Shown in pieces: positions 62,295 to 64,000 of a stretch of DNA of 64,000 nucleotides (positions within the stretch are counted from its first letter, which is position 1; the number at the start of each line of letters is the position of its first letter). This stretch comes from Erysipelotrichaceae bacterium (GTDB lineage: Bacteria > Bacillota_I > Bacilli_A > Erysipelotrichales > Coprobacillaceae), in the NCBI GenBank assembly GCA_017633115.1, contig JAGBPZ010000071.1, positions 21,587 to 85,586 of the forward strand, given 5' to 3'. A model generated the notes under the pieces. That model saw only the letters and a list, made by a program, of their open reading frames with translations. It was not told the DNA's origin and ran no database searches. Made by a program: the position numbers and the translations under genes.

Positions 62295-62318
62295 AAAAAC
62301 TCCATCAGGAGTTTTTTT
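62293..62318. terminator. Bidirectional terminator between the aminotransferase and esterase genes
   Basis: AAAAAAACTCC/GGAGTTTTTTT stem with an ATCA loop. The stop codon of the esterase gene lies inside this hairpin. Confidence 0.92.
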
Positions 62319-63042
62319 GTTTGATATAAGATAACGCATAGTCAAAGGCCGCCAGTTTTTGTTGATGATAAAAGCCATGAGCTGCATTTTTCATACAGAT
62401 CAGATCGACATCGTGATAGACATCAAAAGCTTGTTGGGCATAACGGAAAGGCACGATATCATCAACATCGCCATGGATGATCAGGACCTTGTCAGTATAG
62501 CCCCCAATGACATCAAAAATATCAAAAGATAGTGCATCTTCATTATAAATGAGCCCCACTTCATGACCCATGATACTTGTTTCATAAATCGTACCTACAC
62601 GTTGTTTCGCATCATCCTGGATGACAAAGGCTGGATAATAAAGAATCAGTCCGGCAACATCATCAGGCTGTTTGCCAGCAATATAGGCTGAAACAAAGCC
62701 ACCCTGACTTTTACCCTGAAGGAATATTTTTGTTTCATCAACACAGTCGAGAGCCTTGATACCAGTGATGACTGTTTGTAAGTCTTTAGCTTCTGTCAAT
62801 ACAGACATCTCACGCATCGTTAAAGAACTTTTAATCTTATAGCCACCACCAATAAAATCAAAAATATAAGCCGCAATACCATGATCATTATACCACTTGG
62901 CTTCTTCTGCATTTGAGTTCATATTAGCCGTAAAGCCATGACACATAATGACGATCGGATGAGTGTCCGCATGAGCATCAGGCAAATAAAGCTTGCCGGC
63001 AATAGTTAAGCCATCGCGTTCAAAATTCAATTCTTTAATCAT
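62305..63042 (-). CDS. Alpha/beta hydrolase, cinnamoyl-esterase-like
   Basis: A 245-residue cytosolic serine hydrolase. The oxyanion motif CHGFTANMNSNAEEAKWY, the nucleophile Ser in LQGKSQGGFVSAYIAG, the acid HGDVDDIVPF and the His in KNAAHGFYHQQ are in the right order. The layout resembles bacterial feruloyl/cinnamoyl esterases, which release hydroxycinnamic acids from plant fibre. The substrate is inferred. The ATG follows AGGAGG and overlaps the upstream gene by four bases (ATGA). Confidence 0.9.
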   Translation of the reverse strand: MIKELNFERDGLTIAGKLYLPDAHADTHPIVIMCHGFTANMNSNAEEAKWYNDHGIAAYIFDFIGGGYKIKSSLTMREMSVLTEAKDLQTVITGIKALDCVDETKIFLQGKSQGGFVSAYIAGKQPDDVAGLILYYPAFVIQDDAKQRVGTIYETSIMGHEVGLIYNEDALSFDIFDVIGGYTDKVLIIHGDVDDIVPFRYAQQAFDVYHDVDLICMKNAAHGFYHQQKLAAFDYALSYIKQKNS

Positions 63043-64000
63043 GACAAACCTCCTGTTTCGTTGATAAAACGATCTAATAATTCAATCATCAAATGACGAC
63101 GTTTATAAGTTGTCTTCCAGTCTTTGATAAGCGCGCAGGCTACTTCTTGACCTCCACTTAACACTAACATTGGTCGCATCAATTGAATGACTTGTTCATA
63201 AGCTTCTTTATAGCGGGCATGGGACATCATCAAATCAAGTTCAATCGCGTATTTTTTAAGCAATTGCGCACTGTAATTTTGCGCTAGAACATTCTGATAA
63301 CGTGACAGAGCTCTTAGTCCTGATGTATGCGTGACATAATCGATTAACCCTTCATAATACCCTTCTGCTTTAAAAATCATCGCAGTAGCCTCATTACGAG
63401 GCATCTTTTTTAGATAGTCCTCACGCACTGTTTGCCACTGATCAGCTGTAAAAGAATAACGCAACTGATCATAATAGTGATCGAGCTGACCCATATCTTT
63501 CATTAATTCTAAAAGTACTTCACGCTCTTTATCATTTTCATGTCTGACATTATAGTAATTTCTTAATAGTTCAAGGTCATCCTTGTAATGATAGTTGTCC
63601 TGATCGATTGTCAGGTTTTCTTTAAAGATTGCCTCTCCACCTTCTTGACCACTATATCTGATGCAATAATTCATGAGCCATTCGCGGACACGATAATGAT
63701 CATAATAGTGATGGGCAAAGCGACTGATTGTTGTCAGATCCTCATGTTCTTCCATGAGTGATAAAACAGAGATGATATCATCGAGACGTTCATGACGTAA
63801 CACTTCTAAGTTAAATTCTGCAAGCAACTGTTTATAGTGTCCTTTCATTAGCGTCAGGAGACCTTTGTAGGATTCACCATAGCCTTCATCATGAAAATGG
63901 GCAAACATGTATTGATACATCGTTTCAAGCACTTCATCATCGCTATGCTCTATTAAAAGCTGCCACATAGCTTCAAGACGACGATACTGAACAGTATCAA
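63039..64000 (-). CDS. Helical protein of unknown function (5' end outside the window)
   Basis: The frame stays open to the right edge beyond the ATG at 63968, so the true start is probably outside. The visible 320 residues are almost all helical, with repeated Tyr/Leu/Asp patterns such as HYYDHYRVREWLMNYCIRYS, which suggests a helical-repeat domain. No catalytic motif or membrane segment. It might be the C-terminal part of a SWIM-zinc-finger-type protein, but nothing here proves it. It overlaps the esterase gene by four bases. Confidence 0.6.
   Translation of the reverse strand, partial: DTVQYRRLEAMWQLLIEHSDDEVLETMYQYMFAHFHDEGYGESYKGLLTLMKGHYKQLLAEFNLEVLRHERLDDIISVLSLMEEHEDLTTISRFAHHYYDHYRVREWLMNYCIRYSGQEGGEAIFKENLTIDQDNYHYKDDLELLRNYYNVRHENDKEREVLLELMKDMGQLDHYYDQLRYSFTADQWQTVREDYLKKMPRNEATAMIFKAEGYYEGLIDYVTHTSGLRALSRYQNVLAQNYSAQLLKKYAIELDLMMSHARYKEAYEQVIQLMRPMLVLSGGQEVACALIKDWKTTYKRRHLMIELLDRFINETGGLS

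Noticed and set aside
1..64000. Prophage, integrative element or plasmid region
   Set aside because: No integrase, relaxase, replication, capsid or transposase gene was seen, and genes are of housekeeping or ordinary accessory type throughout.

Overview
The window looks like ordinary chromosome from a low-GC, Gram-positive gut-type anaerobe (Bacillota; my best guess is the Erysipelotrichia/Coprobacillaceae group). The guess rests on strong AGGAGG-type ribosome binding sites, TTGACA/TATAAT promoters, short-loop U-tract terminators, an HrcA/CIRCE-type operator at htpG, ECF-type vitamin transporters, a type III pantothenate kinase, and several secreted proteins with Big2-like repeats fused to GH25/GH73 cell-wall hydrolases or beta-helices. 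No rRNA, CRISPR array, phage, transposase or plasmid function was seen. One tRNA (Gly, GCC) is present.

Layout. 1-4 kb: the end of an Fe-S aldo/keto reductase, then a leftward redox operon (CMD-like protein, UPF0303 protein, iron alcohol dehydrogenase, SDR). 4-5 kb: rpoD. 5.6-9.1 kb: two secreted proteins, one a large Big2 plus beta-helix protein. 9.1-17 kb: CoA-transferase, a PTS-controlled MtlR-like regulator, an aldo/keto reductase/ASCH/PsiE group and tex. 17.2-21 kb: a stress-like group (VWA, macro-domain, zinc-ribbon membrane protein) with a complex upstream leader region. 21-25 kb: htpG and a secreted beta-helix protein. 25-33.9 kb: HD phosphohydrolase, DUF937, RibD-C reductase, a lipoprotein serpin, and a run of leftward housekeeping genes (deoC, two HADs, glutaredoxin, GNAT, rluA, DUF1292). 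34-37.4 kb: 6-phospho-beta-glucosidase and manA, divergent from an RpiR regulator. 37.5-42.3 kb: ndk, then the coenzyme A operon panT-coaBC-coaX-glutaredoxin with a structured leader, then a PfkB kinase. 42.4-49 kb: DUF2974 hydrolase, PNPOx-like protein and three tandem secreted cell-wall hydrolases. 49-56.6 kb: folT under a THF riboswitch, degV, a heterodimeric ABC exporter, a HAD and DUF1846. 56.8-64 kb: tRNA-Gly, yaaA, a lipoprotein, ROK glucokinase, prephenate dehydratase, aminotransferase, an esterase and a partial helical protein.

Most interesting. (1) The VWA/macro/zinc-ribbon group, preceded by a ten-codon ORF whose stop codon touches a terminator stem. (2) The panT-coaBC-coaX leader, where one CAATAC segment can pair with three separate GTATTG segments. 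(3) A ten-base perfect inverted repeat over the -35 of an unknown secreted protein. (4) The three-gene cell-wall hydrolase cassette. Functions were assigned by reading motifs by eye. No database search was run. Many starts were moved to the codon that sits correctly behind a visible ribosome binding site.
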